DNA from: CAZQSL01 sp964595945
GTDB taxonomy: Bacteria > UBP15 > UBA6099 > JAJRTR01
DNA length: 5,763 bases
Assembly (NCBI GenBank): GCA_964595945.1
Contig: CAZQSL010000174.1
Location: forward strand, 1 to 5,763
Direction: 5' to 3'
A program made the translations under genes and the position numbers. Under the pieces are notes generated by a model, which was not told where the DNA came from, did not search any database, and saw only the letters and a list, made by a program, of their open reading frames with translations. This document shows, one piece after another, positions 5,677 through 5,763 of this stretch (position 1 is the stretch's first letter; each line of letters begins with the position of its first letter).

Positions 5677-5763
5677 TTATTTATAGTTGTTAATAACGAA
5701 AGTAATCTGTGCTTTTGCGTACACAGGCTCAAACGATGAGTTGAACATTTCTTCCGTGAACTG
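5677..5763 (-). CDS. 3' end of an upstream tail-cluster gene (partial)
   Basis: Twenty-eight codons and a TAA stop are visible from the right edge; the start is outside. The residues include EEMFNSSFEPVYAKAQITFV and end in NNYK. The 13-bp gap to the LysM-like gene, the shared strand and the LysM ribosome site in the gap indicate the same operon. The 'F-N-x-x-x-x-P-x-x-A-x-x-x' type of ending is reminiscent of proteins that precede LysM genes in injection-system clusters, but 28 residues are too few for a family call. Reading frame continuity and operon position support that it is a real gene end. Confidence 0.65.
   Translation of the reverse strand, partial: QFTEEMFNSSFEPVYAKAQITFVINNYK

Noticed and set aside
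5379..5732. Longer 117-residue form of the LysM-like protein
   Set aside because: It needs a TTG start inside the upstream gene and adds 23 residues without family character, while the ATG at 5663 has a well-spaced GGAG.

Overview
The window is a compact, single-strand (minus) block of contractile-tail baseplate genes from a myophage-like prophage or a domesticated phage-tail-like contractile injection system. A partial regulator gene of the MerR family follows at the low-coordinate end. All genes read right to left. Base composition is near half GC, and almost every start is preceded by a GGAG/AGGAG-type Shine-Dalgarno site at 7-9 nt, so this is a bacterial (or bacteriophage) translation system. 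Nothing in the window fixes the phylum. No integrase, tRNA, rRNA, insertion sequence, attachment site or CRISPR array was seen.

Layout in transcription order: (1) the last 28 codons of an unidentified upstream gene (5763-5677); (2) a 94-aa LysM-like small tail/baseplate protein (5663-5379); (3) a 259-aa N-terminal part of a gpD/gp27-type central hub protein (5377-4598); (4) a 162-aa protein carrying what looks like the C-terminal barrel of the same hub family (4597-4109); (5) a GTG-started gpV/gp5-type central spike with OB fold, beta-rich shaft and a His-Thr-His tip motif (4097-3165); (6) an Ala/Ser-rich 171-aa protein of unknown function (3143-2628); (7) a GPW/gp25-family baseplate wedge protein (2624-2217); (8) a baseplate J/gp6-family wedge protein (2213-729). 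Intergenic gaps are 0-21 bp, so genes 2-8 look like one translationally coupled operon. Together they would build the inner baseplate: the LysM-like protein, hub and spike on the axis, with gp25 and J forming the wedges that trigger sheath contraction.

After the J gene comes a 110-bp spacer (619-728) with a perfect 8-7-8 inverted repeat, then a MerR-type gene in the same direction that runs off the left edge. Its visible 206 residues hold two MerR winged-helix domains in tandem, both with the same SNGYRVYS wing motif.

The points most worth a second look are: the hub encoded as two abutting in-frame ORFs (TAA directly followed by ATG) with a good ribosome site for the second half; the two-headed MerR regulator with an operator-like palindrome next to a tail-type operon; the unknown protein between spike and gp25; and the absence of the usual gpI/tail-fibre genes directly after J.
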